A stretch of DNA of 64,000 nucleotides. It comes from Verrucomicrobiaceae bacterium (GTDB taxonomy: Bacteria; Verrucomicrobiota; Verrucomicrobiia; Verrucomicrobiales; Verrucomicrobiaceae). Where the stretch lies: contig CANGYJ010000001.1 of NCBI GenBank assembly GCA_947458455.1, positions 124,001-188,000 on the forward strand, given 5' to 3'. Below are positions 25,800 to 34,874 of this stretch, piece by piece; position 1 is the stretch's first letter, and each line of letters begins with the position of its first letter. A program made the position numbers and the translations under genes. Under the pieces are notes generated by a model. The model saw only the letters and a list, made by a program, of their open reading frames with translations, had not been told where the DNA came from and did no database searches.

Positions 25800-27077
25800 T
25801 TACCCCACCGTCACCTGACCGTTCATCAGCATCGGCAGCAGCCAGTCGCGGAGTTGGGTGAGTTCTTGGGTTTGTTGCTGAAGGGTGCCTAGCTCGGTGA
25901 ATATCGGATCGATAACGGTGTTGAACTTTTCAAGCGTGCTATCAGATCGGTTGTTGCCGGGAAATGGAATGCAAAGTGCTTTGAGCGTATCCTGACTAAC
26001 ATTTTTCAGAACCGTCCCAGCTGCATTGCTGGTCATCGCCTTTTCGATCATCTTCATGTTAAAGAAGACCAAGTTTCTGTCTTTCATCTGGTATGGTTCA
26101 AAGCATATGATGAAGCCGCAGTAGATCGTATTATCTTTTTGGTTTTGTATCAATCTGGTGGCTCCAGGAATGCCACTCCTTGCTATCAACACTGACTTTT
26201 CACTGACCAGATAGTTTTTGACTGACTTCCCTATTAGCAAAATCTCATCAAGCGAACTGGTCTCCAGGAAGAAGGATGAACTGCTCATGTTCCGCACATT
26301 AATAATGTGGGCCATCGTGTCTCCTACATCTTGGGGGCAATAATTGATGCCATTTTTAAATGTGCCTACCTCATTTAGTTTCCGCACCTCCCACCCCTCG
26401 GGGATGTCGCGTTTGAGGGTTTCGTTGTAGATCATCTTGCCGCCGGAGGCGCGGTAGGGGTGGCCGGCTAGCTTGGGCTTGCCCAGCGCGGCGGCTTGGG
26501 CGGCGGTCATGGGGAAGTCAAACTGCACGAACCAATAGTCATACAGTAGCTTCGCCATTCCCTCCAATTCCGCGTTGATCCGCTGGTTCAGTTCGATCTT
26601 GGCATCGAGTGCGCTGAGGACAGCGGCTATTCTCGTTTGGCAAGGGAGATCAGGATGTGGTATTTCAAGACTTCTGAGGTCTTCATTGTATATTCTGTTG
26701 ATCGTGCTCCCTGATGTTGTCTGCCATGGTTTAGTTTGGTAAAAGTAATAGAGGAATGAATTGAGTACTATTGATTCGTCATTAGCTACCCAAACAATGT
26801 TTGAATCCTGAAAATAAGCAGGAGCGCCATTGTAAACGACTGTCTTGCCAAGGGTTCCAGCCGCAGAAATTAATATGTCCCCTTTTCTAGGAAACGAATA
26901 TTTACTTCGATAGGCGTTGTATAGCTTTTCAGAAATGAATGATTCAGGCATTCCACCAAAGGTGGAAATTTTGAAAAAAGGGATGGCCTCATGTGATGTA
27001 GTTTGAGCCTTCAGAACCCTTTTGCACATGGCGACTTTACCTACTTCGCCTAGCCTTGTTTTTTTCCAGGTCATCAC
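25800..27077 (-). CDS. hsdS: Type I restriction-modification specificity subunit HsdS
   Basis: 425 residues with two target-recognition domains. The first ends in a central conserved helix (LSALDAKIELNQRINAELEGMAK, about residues 168-190) and the second is followed by a matching C-terminal helix (LGTLQQQTQELTQLRDWLLPMLMNGQVTV). The two halves read the two parts of a split DNA target. The recognition domains are visibly AT-richer than the central conserved segment, as expected for exchanged domains. Its start overlaps the hsdM stop (ATGA at 27074-27077). Confidence 0.92.
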   Translation of the reverse strand: MMTWKKTRLGEVGKVAMCKRVLKAQTTSHEAIPFFKISTFGGMPESFISEKLYNAYRSKYSFPRKGDILISAAGTLGKTVVYNGAPAYFQDSNIVWVANDESIVLNSFLYYFYQTKPWQTTSGSTINRIYNEDLRSLEIPHPDLPCQTRIAAVLSALDAKIELNQRINAELEGMAKLLYDYWFVQFDFPMTAAQAAALGKPKLAGHPYRASGGKMIYNETLKRDIPEGWEVRKLNEVGTFKNGINYCPQDVGDTMAHIINVRNMSSSSFFLETSSLDEILLIGKSVKNYLVSEKSVLIARSGIPGATRLIQNQKDNTIYCGFIICFEPYQMKDRNLVFFNMKMIEKAMTSNAAGTVLKNVSQDTLKALCIPFPGNNRSDSTLEKFNTVIDPIFTELGTLQQQTQELTQLRDWLLPMLMNGQVTVG

Positions 27078-28681
27078 AGTTTCAGTCCTTTCAACTGCTT
27101 CGCGATTTCCTGCTCCAACTCGCGCGAGTTTTTGAAGAGTTCATTTAGCCGTGATTGATGCACTGCCAGTTTCTCCTGAAACGCCTCCGGCGAAATATCC
27201 ACATGCTCGATCTGCACATCAAAATACTGCCCCGCACTGAGTGAGCAGTTCTTCGCTTCAATCTTGTCGTAGGACACCACGACGGAAAAGTTCTCGACGG
27301 CTTTCTTCGCATTGAAGGTCTCGATGATCTGCTGCTCTTCGTCGTGACGAAGGACGGTCTTCTGGTTCTTCCCTTCCTTGATCTTCTCGCCGAGGTTCGA
27401 GGCATCAATGAGGATCACGTCGCCATCGTTCGTGGCATCAATGAAGAGGATGGAGACGTTGGTGCCGGTGGTGGCGAAGATGTTGCTGGGCATGGAGACC
27501 ACGCCGCCGAGCATCTTGTTCTTCACGAGATGTTCGCGGATGCCTTTCTCAATGCCAGACTGGGCGGTGATGAAGCCAGTGGGGACGACGATGGCGGCGC
27601 GACCTTTCGGCGCGAGGGTGTGGATGACGTGCTGGATGAAAAGCAGGTAGATGGCCATCTTGTCCTTGTCCTTGTTCGGGACATTGGGGATGCCCGCAAA
27701 GAAGCGCTCTTTGTTCCACTTGGAGTCGAGCTGATTCCGGTAGTCGGAGAAGTCGAGCTTGAAGGGTGGATTGGAGACGATGAAGTCGAACTTCTTCAGC
27801 TTGGTTCCGTCCTTGTGGTAGGGTTCCAGGATGGTGTTCCCCTGGATGACGTTGGGGATGGAGTGGACAAGGTTGTTCAGGATGAGATTCAGCCGGAGCA
27901 GGCTGGATGACTTCTGGGAAACGTCCTGGGTGTAGATGGTGCAGCGGTCCTCGCCGATGGCATGGGCCAGATTCATGAGGAGCGTGCCGGAGCCTGAGGC
28001 GGGGTCGTAGCAACTGACGTTCTTTACCGCCTTGGGCACCAAGCAGGCGGCCATGATCTTTGCCACGGCGTGAGGGGTGTAATACTCGGCATACTTGCCG
28101 CCGCCGTCCTTGTTGTAGTCCTTGATGAGGTATTCAAAGAGCGTGGCGTAGAAGTCGAACTTCTCGGCAAAGATGCGCTCAAAGCTGAAGGGGATCAGTT
28201 TGTTGATGATGGCCTTGGCGAAGTCATCCCGACCGGAGGCGACATACTGCGTGATGGCCTCAAAGAGGATGATCTTTTGGCCGTCGTTGGTTTTGACGGA
28301 GAAGATGTCCGTATTGAATTTGGCGATGTCCAGCAGGGTGGCATCCAGCTTGGCAGCGAAGTCTTTGTCGTTCTGCTTGCCCCAAAGGGTGGAAAGGAAG
28401 TGCTCAGGTTTCAGCCGGGCGGTGCTGGCTCCGAGCTGCATGAGGAGCAGCTCGTAGTCGTCCGCTTTCATTTTGCGGAGGTCGTCTTCCCAGGACTTGG
28501 CCAGCTTGGGCTCGATCCGCTTCACCTCATGAGCGAATTTGTCGTTGAGGAATTTGTAGAGGAAGACCTGGGTGATGATCTTGAACTCGTTGCCATCATT
28601 GCCGAGGCCGTAGCTGGCACAGACCGCTTTGAGGTCGTCGATGAGGGTGATGGCTTTTTCTTTAAACTCTTGGGAGGTCAT
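27074..28681 (-). CDS. hsdM: Type I restriction-modification DNA methyltransferase HsdM
   Basis: 535 residues. The N-terminal helical bundle (TLIDDLKAVCASYG, FLYKFLNDKF) precedes the N6-adenine methylase core with YYTPHAVAKIMA, the SAM motif DPASGSGTLLMN (about 225-236) and the catalytic NPPF (about 309-312). Together with HsdS it methylates adenines in the host's own sites. Coupled at both ends by ATGA overlaps to hsdR and hsdS. All motifs look intact. Confidence 0.95.
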   Translation of the reverse strand: MTSQEFKEKAITLIDDLKAVCASYGLGNDGNEFKIITQVFLYKFLNDKFAHEVKRIEPKLAKSWEDDLRKMKADDYELLLMQLGASTARLKPEHFLSTLWGKQNDKDFAAKLDATLLDIAKFNTDIFSVKTNDGQKIILFEAITQYVASGRDDFAKAIINKLIPFSFERIFAEKFDFYATLFEYLIKDYNKDGGGKYAEYYTPHAVAKIMAACLVPKAVKNVSCYDPASGSGTLLMNLAHAIGEDRCTIYTQDVSQKSSSLLRLNLILNNLVHSIPNVIQGNTILEPYHKDGTKLKKFDFIVSNPPFKLDFSDYRNQLDSKWNKERFFAGIPNVPNKDKDKMAIYLLFIQHVIHTLAPKGRAAIVVPTGFITAQSGIEKGIREHLVKNKMLGGVVSMPSNIFATTGTNVSILFIDATNDGDVILIDASNLGEKIKEGKNQKTVLRHDEEQQIIETFNAKKAVENFSVVVSYDKIEAKNCSLSAGQYFDVQIEHVDISPEAFQEKLAVHQSRLNELFKNSRELEQEIAKQLKGLKL

Positions 28682-31600
28682 GCGGCTTGGTGTCCATGGA
28701 ACTCAGCCAGATACTCCTTCATCACAAGGCTGTTGATGAAGAGCGTGTTCTCGGCGGTGAGGGGGAGCTGGTGCTTGTTTTTGATCTGTTCGATGATGAG
28801 GCGGGTCATCTCGGCCTTGGCAAAGGCTTCGTTGTTGAGGATCTGGGCGTTTTGAGAGATGCGGGCATCCGCTTCCGCCTTGAAGGCGCTGAGGGCCTCG
28901 AAGAGTTTCCGCTCGCTCTTAGTGGGCTCTCCCTTTTCCAGCAGGCGCTTGTGCAGGCGGGCGTATTTCTCGTCGTTGGCATATTTGGCCCGGATGAGCT
29001 GATTCTTCCGCTCCAGCTCGCGGACGCGGGTCTGGATGTCTTTGAGCGTCTTGATGTTCTCCACCATCTCGGCCTGGGTGATCTCGGAGAGGTTCTTCTT
29101 TTTGAAGAGGCGCTCCAGTTCTTCCTTCAAGGTAACAAAGGCAGGGTCGCCCTGATCGAAGTTGCCGCCGAGACCTTCCCGCGTGCGCCGGAGCTGCTCA
29201 CGCAGTTCATCGGCGATGACCATCTCGGCCTGCGACACCTTGCGGAAGGTGAAGAGCACGTCTTCCAAGGCGATGTTCAGGATGTTCACGCCGTCATCGG
29301 CGTGCTCCAGGGCCTCACGCTGATTCAGCAGGGTGAGGTGGTTGTTCGCCTCGGTGGAGAGCTGGGTGATCTTGCGGAAGTCGAGCTTCTCCAGCAGTTC
29401 GTATTGGCCCGCGAGGCGGATGAGGTTGTAGAGGCTCTTGGCGTCGTTCAGCGCCTTGACGATCTTCCGCATCTCCGCGCGGTCAGTGATCTGGGTGATC
29501 TGCTGGGAGAAGACTTCGGCGTTTTCGGTGTTGAAATGGAAGAGGGCGTCCTTGATGGCCTCGATGTCGGCGGTGATCTCGGCCTCAGTCTTGAAGAGGT
29601 CGGAGTAGCTTTGCAGCTCATCCCCTAGCTCGCTCTGAAGTTCGTCGAAGTAGTCTTTGTTCGTCTTGGCGAACTCGGCCTCGATATTGACGAAATCCAC
29701 GACGCTGCCGTAGCGATAGCCGGAGTAAGGGCGGTTCACGCGGGTGAGCGCCTGGAGCAGGTTATGCGCCTTGATGATACGGCCGAGGTAGAGCTTCTTC
29801 AGCCGGGCGGCATCGAAGCCTGTGAGCAGCATGTTGAAGACGAAGAGGATGTCGATCTTGCCCTCCTTGAAGGCCTCCACCAGTTCCTTGCGCTCGGCTT
29901 TGGTTCCCACGTCATGCAGGATGAGGGCGTAAGTCCTGACGGTGCGCTTGGGCAGAACATAAAGGCCGTGACCTTCTGCCGCGATAGCCTCCGCGCTGGC
30001 TGGCGGAATCAGTGGCGACACCGGTGCGGCGGTCTTCACCGCATATTTAAGCTCAAAGAGCCGCGCCATCTCCTTCGCCTGCTCGGAGGAGTCGCAAATG
30101 ACCATGGCCCCGGTGGTGTAGTCATTCTTCATGACGCGGGAGTTCTCGAAGTCCTCAACGATGTAGTCGAGCATCGGCTCGACGAACTTCGGGTGCGAAT
30201 AGACCATGGTGCGGTTCTTCATGTCCTGAAGCACCTTGATCTGTTCCAGTGTCTCCTTGAGCTGGAGTTTGTACTTGGTCTCGATCTCCTCACGGATCAG
30301 CCGCAGCGTGTAGCCATCCGCGATGGAACGGTTGTAGTAGTATTTGTGGATGTAGTCCCCAAAGATGAGCTTCGAGCTGTAGGCCACCCGAGGCGTGGCG
30401 TTGCCGTCGTCATCTCGTGAACCTGCCAATGAGGCATTCAGCAAGGGCGTGCCGGTGAGGCCGATCTTGATGGCCAGGGTGTCTGACTGATTCAGGTTGG
30501 CCAGGAAGCTACCCTCGGGGTTGTAGCTGCGGTGGACCTCGTCGAGGAAATAGACGCGCTGGAGGCCGAGGGCGTAGTCCGTATTCTTGACGACGTCGGC
30601 GTCGTCCTTGAAGCGCTGGATATTGACGACAGTGATCTCTGGCAGGCCGGCGTTGTTATGAACGGCGAGGTTGGATTTGATGTCCGCTGCGAACTCATCC
30701 CGCGAATTGATGGTGTGGACATGCAGGCCACGGCTGCGGAACTCGCGGCAGGCCTGATCCAGCAAATCAATGCGATCCACGATGAAGTAGAACTTAGGCA
30801 CGACACCGCGCCTGCGGTAATAATCCGTGAGGAAGTGGACGCAGTAGAAGGCAAGCGCGGTCTTCCCGCTGCCCTGCGTGTGCCAGATGATGCCTTTGCG
30901 AATGCCTGCATCGAGTTTCTTCTCGATGGCCTTGGCCGCGAAGATCTGCGGGTAGCGCATGACATGCTTCTCCAGCCGCTTTTCCGTCTTCACATAAGCG
31001 ATGCCAAAGCGCAGCATGAAGGCGAGGCGGGCCCGGGAGAAGAGGGATGTGCTGAGGCGGTTTGTCGGGCTGTCGGGGTTCTTGTTGGTGGCGAACTCGG
31101 GCGAGTGCTTGATGGCGGGGTAGTTTGTGTCCGCGAGGATGAAATCTTCCGTCTCTGGGTCTTCGGGCCGCAGCAACTGGGTGAGGTTTAGCTCTTCTTC
31201 CTCGCGGAAGTAATTGAACACCGGCTCGCCGTAAGACGTGGAGGCATAGAACGCGCCGGTGAGAGGCTCGGGGGAGCCGTCGTCATACTCCATGTTGTTC
31301 GAGAACACCATGAGCTGGGTGATGTTGACGAAGCGCCTGAACTTGGGGTTCTTGAACCGGGAAATAATGCGCTGCCGCTCGGCGAGGATGCCGTCGCGGT
31401 TGTTGGGTTTTTTCACCTCAATGAAAACGAGAGGCAGGCCATTGATGAGGAGGGTGATGTCCGGGCGGAACTCCTCATCATCCTTTTTGCAGGTGAACTC
31501 GGTGACGACGTGGTAGGTGTTTCGGTCCAAGTCCTCGAAGTCGATGATCTTCAGCCCGGAGGTGGCGGTGATCTTCTCGTAGAACTGCTTGCCGAGGTCT

Positions 31601-31818
31601 TCATTGTCTAAGGCGAGGTCGAGCTGGCCGAGGGCGTTGTCGATCTCGACGGGCGAGGCAGTGGGATTTACCGCGGCGATGCTTTGGCGGAAGAGGGAGG
31701 GAACGATGTTGCTGGCCTCATCATATTCCAGGCCCTTCAGAGACAGGTAGGTGTATCCCAGCCGCGTGAGATGGAGGATGGCGGGGATTTTGACCCTGGA
31801 GTCTTCGTTGAACTTCAT
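28678..31818 (-). CDS. hsdR: Type I restriction endonuclease subunit HsdR
   Basis: 1046 residues. The N-terminal nuclease core shows RPDITLLINGLPLVFIEVKKP (about 116-136; Asp, then Glu-x-Lys). The helicase motor has HTQGSGKTALAF (Walker A, about 305-316), DEVHRSY (motif II) and GLTGTPLL. The C-terminal helical region contacts HsdM. It translocates and cuts unmethylated foreign DNA. First gene of the operon, joined to hsdM by ATGA. No frameshift or missing motif seen, so the system looks functional. Confidence 0.95.
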   Translation of the reverse strand: MKFNEDSRVKIPAILHLTRLGYTYLSLKGLEYDEASNIVPSLFRQSIAAVNPTASPVEIDNALGQLDLALDNEDLGKQFYEKITATSGLKIIDFEDLDRNTYHVVTEFTCKKDDEEFRPDITLLINGLPLVFIEVKKPNNRDGILAERQRIISRFKNPKFRRFVNITQLMVFSNNMEYDDGSPEPLTGAFYASTSYGEPVFNYFREEEELNLTQLLRPEDPETEDFILADTNYPAIKHSPEFATNKNPDSPTNRLSTSLFSRARLAFMLRFGIAYVKTEKRLEKHVMRYPQIFAAKAIEKKLDAGIRKGIIWHTQGSGKTALAFYCVHFLTDYYRRRGVVPKFYFIVDRIDLLDQACREFRSRGLHVHTINSRDEFAADIKSNLAVHNNAGLPEITVVNIQRFKDDADVVKNTDYALGLQRVYFLDEVHRSYNPEGSFLANLNQSDTLAIKIGLTGTPLLNASLAGSRDDDGNATPRVAYSSKLIFGDYIHKYYYNRSIADGYTLRLIREEIETKYKLQLKETLEQIKVLQDMKNRTMVYSHPKFVEPMLDYIVEDFENSRVMKNDYTTGAMVICDSSEQAKEMARLFELKYAVKTAAPVSPLIPPASAEAIAAEGHGLYVLPKRTVRTYALILHDVGTKAERKELVEAFKEGKIDILFVFNMLLTGFDAARLKKLYLGRIIKAHNLLQALTRVNRPYSGYRYGSVVDFVNIEAEFAKTNKDYFDELQSELGDELQSYSDLFKTEAEITADIEAIKDALFHFNTENAEVFSQQITQITDRAEMRKIVKALNDAKSLYNLIRLAGQYELLEKLDFRKITQLSTEANNHLTLLNQREALEHADDGVNILNIALEDVLFTFRKVSQAEMVIADELREQLRRTREGLGGNFDQGDPAFVTLKEELERLFKKKNLSEITQAEMVENIKTLKDIQTRVRELERKNQLIRAKYANDEKYARLHKRLLEKGEPTKSERKLFEALSAFKAEADARISQNAQILNNEAFAKAEMTRLIIEQIKNKHQLPLTAENTLFINSLVMKEYLAEFHGHQAA

Positions 31819-32005
31819 GAGCCTGGTGGGAATCGGCGGCCTTTGGCGAACGAAGGCAGAGGAATGGAGGCTTTGGGGACCATGCGGGAATTTCCCCTAT
31901 CCAAGCAGGGAGCGGAGTGGATGGCAAGACTTTGAGACGAGGGGACGGTGAGAAGAGGACCTGCCCGCAGGGCTACGCTCAGCGTTGCAGGCGGGCCTGC
32001 CCGCA

Positions 32006-32095
32006 GGGCTCGGTGCTTCCTGAACCGCGAGCGGAGTCGCGGACGACTTCAGCCGGAACGGGAACCCACAGGATGCAATCCTGTGACACTTTCTT
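32006..32095. repeat. Direct repeat copy 1 (90 bp)
   Basis: Starts GGGCTCGGTGCTTCCTGAAC and ends in GTGACACTTTCTT. It contains CGCGAGCGGAGTCGCGG and a 19-base palindrome at 32067-32085. Almost identical to copy 2 at 32181-32270. Confidence 0.8.
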
Positions 32096-32180
32096 GTGAC
32101 GACTGACGATCGAGCCGGGGGCGGATGAACCAAGAATGACGAACAACGTAGATCGCCTCTCCGAGGCGGATATTCCTTTT

Positions 32181-32270
32181 GGGCTCGGTGCTTCCTGAAC
32201 CGCGAGCGGAGTCGCGGAGTACTTCACCCGGAACGGGAACCCACAGGATGCAATCCTGTGACACTTTCTT
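32181..32270. repeat. Direct repeat copy 2 (90 bp)
   Basis: Second copy of the 90-base unit, differing from copy 1 mainly in the middle (GAGTACTTCACCC for GACGACTTCAGCC). The palindrome CACAGGATGCAATCCTGTG lies at 32242-32260. Confidence 0.8.
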
Positions 32271-32600
32271 CTGACCACAGCGGACAGGAGTGTCCGCGCT
32301 CCCTTCTTTGACCGCCTGAAGGCGGGACTACGAACCCCTGAACGGGCAGGTCAGTGGTGGATTCAACACCGCTGGATCGAGGACGAGTTCGAGTAGGAGG
32401 ACGAGGACGAAATTCTGACTACCGATCACTGCTTACCGACCACGGACTTCGAGACGGAGGCGGATTGCTCTGAGGCTCTGATCTCTACGCCCTTAGCCCT
32501 TGGCTCTACGCTACAGGATCGAGGCCGAATGAAGGCCGGGAGGAACATTCAACATCGAACGCTCAACATTGAACATTGAATGGGAGGCACGAAAGCTCTG

Positions 32601-32653
32601 ACCATCGACCATCGACCACCGACCACCGACCACCGACCACCGACCATCGACCA
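32601..32653. repeat. 7-bp tandem repeat (ACCATCG/ACCACCG)
   Basis: About seven and a half copies of a 7-base unit with C/T variation at one position, just downstream of the histidine kinase stop codon. Low complexity; no coding potential supported. Confidence 0.8.
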
Positions 32654-32671
32654 CTGTGTGAGAAACACTGC

Positions 32672-33817
32672 CTACTCTCCGGGCTGGGTGAGGAGGCGGA
32701 TTTTTTTCTCGACCAAGGGCATCCAGAGGGTGATGCGGGTGCCGTGGCCTTCGCGGGATTCGATGTCGATCTCGCCGCCGTGCTCGCGGATGATGCGGCG
32801 GACGATGAGGAGGCCGAGGCCGGTGCCAGTGCTGCGGGTGGTGGAAAAGGGCTGGAAGAGCTTGCCCATCTGACCGGCGTTGATGCCTTTGCCGGTATCT
32901 TCAAAGCTGAGGCGCACTTCGTAATCGGTGAAGGTGCCGCCGATGGTGAGCTGGCCGCCTTGAGGCATGGCCTGGCAGGCATTGCGGATGAGGTTGTGGA
33001 AGGCCTGTTTGATCTGCGCGGCATCGAGCGGCATGGCGGGGAGGTCCGCGCGGAGATCGAGCTTGAGGGTGACTTTGGCCTGCTCGAGTTCGGGCTGGAG
33101 CACGCGGAGACATTCATCCAGCAGTTCGCGAATCTGCACGCGCTGGACCTGCGGTTTGGTGGGTCGGATGGCGGCGAGGAACTGGCTGATGATGCCATCG
33201 AGCCGCTTGATCTCACTGGAGGCGACATCGAGGTGCTCGCGGAGTGGCTGGCCCTTGGTGCCCATTTTCTTCAAGCGACGCTCCAGAAGCTGGAGGTGGA
33301 TGGTGAGGGAGTTGAGCGGATTGCCCAGTTCGTGGGCGACGCCCGCGGCGAGCATGGTGAAGGCATTCAAGCGCTCGCTTTCGAGCTGTTCCTCGGTGCG
33401 TTTGCGCGTCTCGGTGACATCGCGGATGAGCATGACAAAGCCCATGGAGGTATCCTTGTCCTCGATGGAGGTGATGTAGAAATTCAGGAAGCGGTTTTCG
33501 GGATAAAAGACTTCCATGTCGCGGCTGATGACGGTGCCGGGTGTCATCATGCCATCCCAGTCCAAGCCGCGAACGCCCTGGGCGAGGCGCTGGCCGATGA
33601 CGGCATCTTTTTCCATGCCGAAGAACTGGCAGGCGGCGCGGTTCACATAGGTGACCTGGCCTTCGGGATCGAGGAGGATGACGCCTTCCTGAAGCGCCTC
33701 GAAGACCTTTTCCAGGAGGCCTTTTTCACGCAGCAACTCCAGCACGATGCTCTGCACCTCGCCGGGTTCGAGGCGGTCCATGCGTTTGATGAGCTTATCG
33801 ATGAAGGCGGAGCGCAT
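32672..33817 (-). CDS. Soluble PAS-domain sensor histidine kinase (NtrB-like)
   Basis: 381 residues. A PAS domain (about 36-135, LQEGVILLDPEGQVTYVNRAACQFFG) precedes the dimerisation helix with H162 in AAGVAHELGNP and the ATPase domain with NLIRNACQAM (N box), DTGKGI (G1) and GTGLGL (G2). There are no transmembrane helices, so it senses a cytoplasmic signal. No response regulator lies beside it; the partner must be elsewhere. The minus-strand neighbours upstream are clpS and the GYF-like gene. Confidence 0.92.
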   Translation of the reverse strand: MRSAFIDKLIKRMDRLEPGEVQSIVLELLREKGLLEKVFEALQEGVILLDPEGQVTYVNRAACQFFGMEKDAVIGQRLAQGVRGLDWDGMMTPGTVISRDMEVFYPENRFLNFYITSIEDKDTSMGFVMLIRDVTETRKRTEEQLESERLNAFTMLAAGVAHELGNPLNSLTIHLQLLERRLKKMGTKGQPLREHLDVASSEIKRLDGIISQFLAAIRPTKPQVQRVQIRELLDECLRVLQPELEQAKVTLKLDLRADLPAMPLDAAQIKQAFHNLIRNACQAMPQGGQLTIGGTFTDYEVRLSFEDTGKGINAGQMGKLFQPFSTTRSTGTGLGLLIVRRIIREHGGEIDIESREGHGTRITLWMPLVEKKIRLLTQPGE

Positions 33818-33874
33818 GGAGGGGCTTTACCGTTCAGAGTTCCATGTTCAAGGCTCAAAGCGCTGCGCCGCCGC

Positions 33875-34219
33875 TCACTCGGATCGCTCGATGACGGATT
33901 TCATCTGGCCTTGGCAGTCTGGATAGGGCTGCCGCGGCTGGTACTCATGGATTTGCTCCTGGCGCAGCTCGGCGAGTTCTTTGTGGACGGTGGCGACGAT
34001 GACGCGGCCTGCCTCGTGAACCTCGGAGGCCATTTGGAACCCGACTTCCACGGAATGCCCGAAGATGTCCTCCAGCATCTCGACGACGTAACGAAAGGTG
34101 TGGTGGTCGTCATTGAGCAGGATGACATGCCAGGGCGGCTCCTGCTGGGGCAGCATGCGCGGCTGTGCCACCTGCCGTTTCGGCGGCGGGGCGATGGTGG
34201 CGCTGCGGATGGTTTCCAT
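33875..34219 (-). CDS. clpS: ATP-dependent Clp protease adaptor ClpS
   Basis: 114 residues. The core WHVILLNDDHHTFRYVVEMLEDIFG carries the NDD and TF residues of ClpS, and HEAGRVIVATVHKELAELRQEQI matches the C-terminal helix and strand. It delivers N-degron substrates to ClpAP. The start at 34219 is preferred (METIRSATIAPP); an ATG six codons upstream at 34237 would begin one base after the upstream stop and is the alternative. Confidence 0.93.
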   Translation of the reverse strand: METIRSATIAPPPKRQVAQPRMLPQQEPPWHVILLNDDHHTFRYVVEMLEDIFGHSVEVGFQMASEVHEAGRVIVATVHKELAELRQEQIHEYQPRQPYPDCQGQMKSVIERSE

Positions 34220-34237
34220 GGTCGTGAGAGGTCTCAT

Positions 34238-34783
34238 TCAAAGGGGATCACGGCCCACGGATTCGACGAACTGCTGCTGGAGCCGCAGATAGGCCTGCTG
34301 CCATTCATCGACGGCCCGCTGAAGCTCCATCGTCTGCCGCTCGAGGGCGGCGATGCGGCGCTGGGCGGCATCATCGATGGCAGGGGAGCGATCGTAGCCC
34401 GTGCCCTGAAAGGTGGTGGAGGCGCTGCGGCTCTGATGAGGGCTGGCGCTGAACCAGCCGAGGTCGCCGAGGCGGGACTCGGTGTTGTCGAGGCAGTTGA
34501 TGATGGAGACGTTTTCATCGATCTCGCCGGTGGCGAGGAATTCCTGGATGGTGGCGACGTTGGTGGGGCCGTAGAGGTAGTTGTCCGGCATCTGCACGAG
34601 GAGGTCCATTTGCAGATCGGCGATCATCGGCGCTCGATTCCAACTCTGGCGGTTGTCGGAGGAGATTTTGTCGAGAGGAGAGATCTTGGCCTCGGAGGCC
34701 CAGCTCTTCAGGGTGGCGAGATCGGTGGGGCCAAAGACTTCTTTGTCGGAGGCTTTGAGGAGAAACCAAGTGCGTGCGCTCAT
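34238..34783 (-). CDS. Protein with two GYF_2-like modules and a coiled coil
   Basis: 181 residues. Two similar modules, about 4-56 (WFLLKASDKEVFGPTDLATLKSWASEAKISPLDKIS) and 57-112 (YLYGPTNVATIQEFLATGEIDENVSI), match the GYF_2 style with GP followed by a helix. A Gln/Glu-rich coiled coil covers about 138-170. Such domains often mediate protein contacts in verrucomicrobia and planctomycetes. The start at 34783 is where protein-like sequence begins; the frame is open to 35236 as a shadow of the cupredoxin gene. One base separates it from clpS's alternative start. Confidence 0.8.
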   Translation of the reverse strand: MSARTWFLLKASDKEVFGPTDLATLKSWASEAKISPLDKISSDNRQSWNRAPMIADLQMDLLVQMPDNYLYGPTNVATIQEFLATGEIDENVSIINCLDNTESRLGDLGWFSASPHQSRSASTTFQGTGYDRSPAIDDAAQRRIAALERQTMELQRAVDEWQQAYLRLQQQFVESVGRDPL

Positions 34784-34874
34784 GGTCGAAGGTATTTCCG
34801 CGCGGCCAACTGCCAAGCGGAGAAACGGAAACACGCAAAATTCCCTCCGCATGGCTCGTTTGGTCACGCCCCCG

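Larger units (their letters stand above)
31819..32671. repeat. Repeat-rich intergenic region, 853 bases
   Basis: No gene. It holds a direct repeat of 90 bases (32006-32095 and 32181-32270), each copy containing the palindrome CACAGGATGCAATCCTGTG; the interspersed word GCTACGCTCAGCGTTGCAGG at 31972; an AACATTGAACATTGAA-type stretch near 32540-32580; and a 7-bp tandem (ACCACCG/ACCATCG) at 32601-32653. It separates the hsdR start from the convergent histidine kinase end, and must include the hsd promoter in its first part. Confidence 0.7.
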
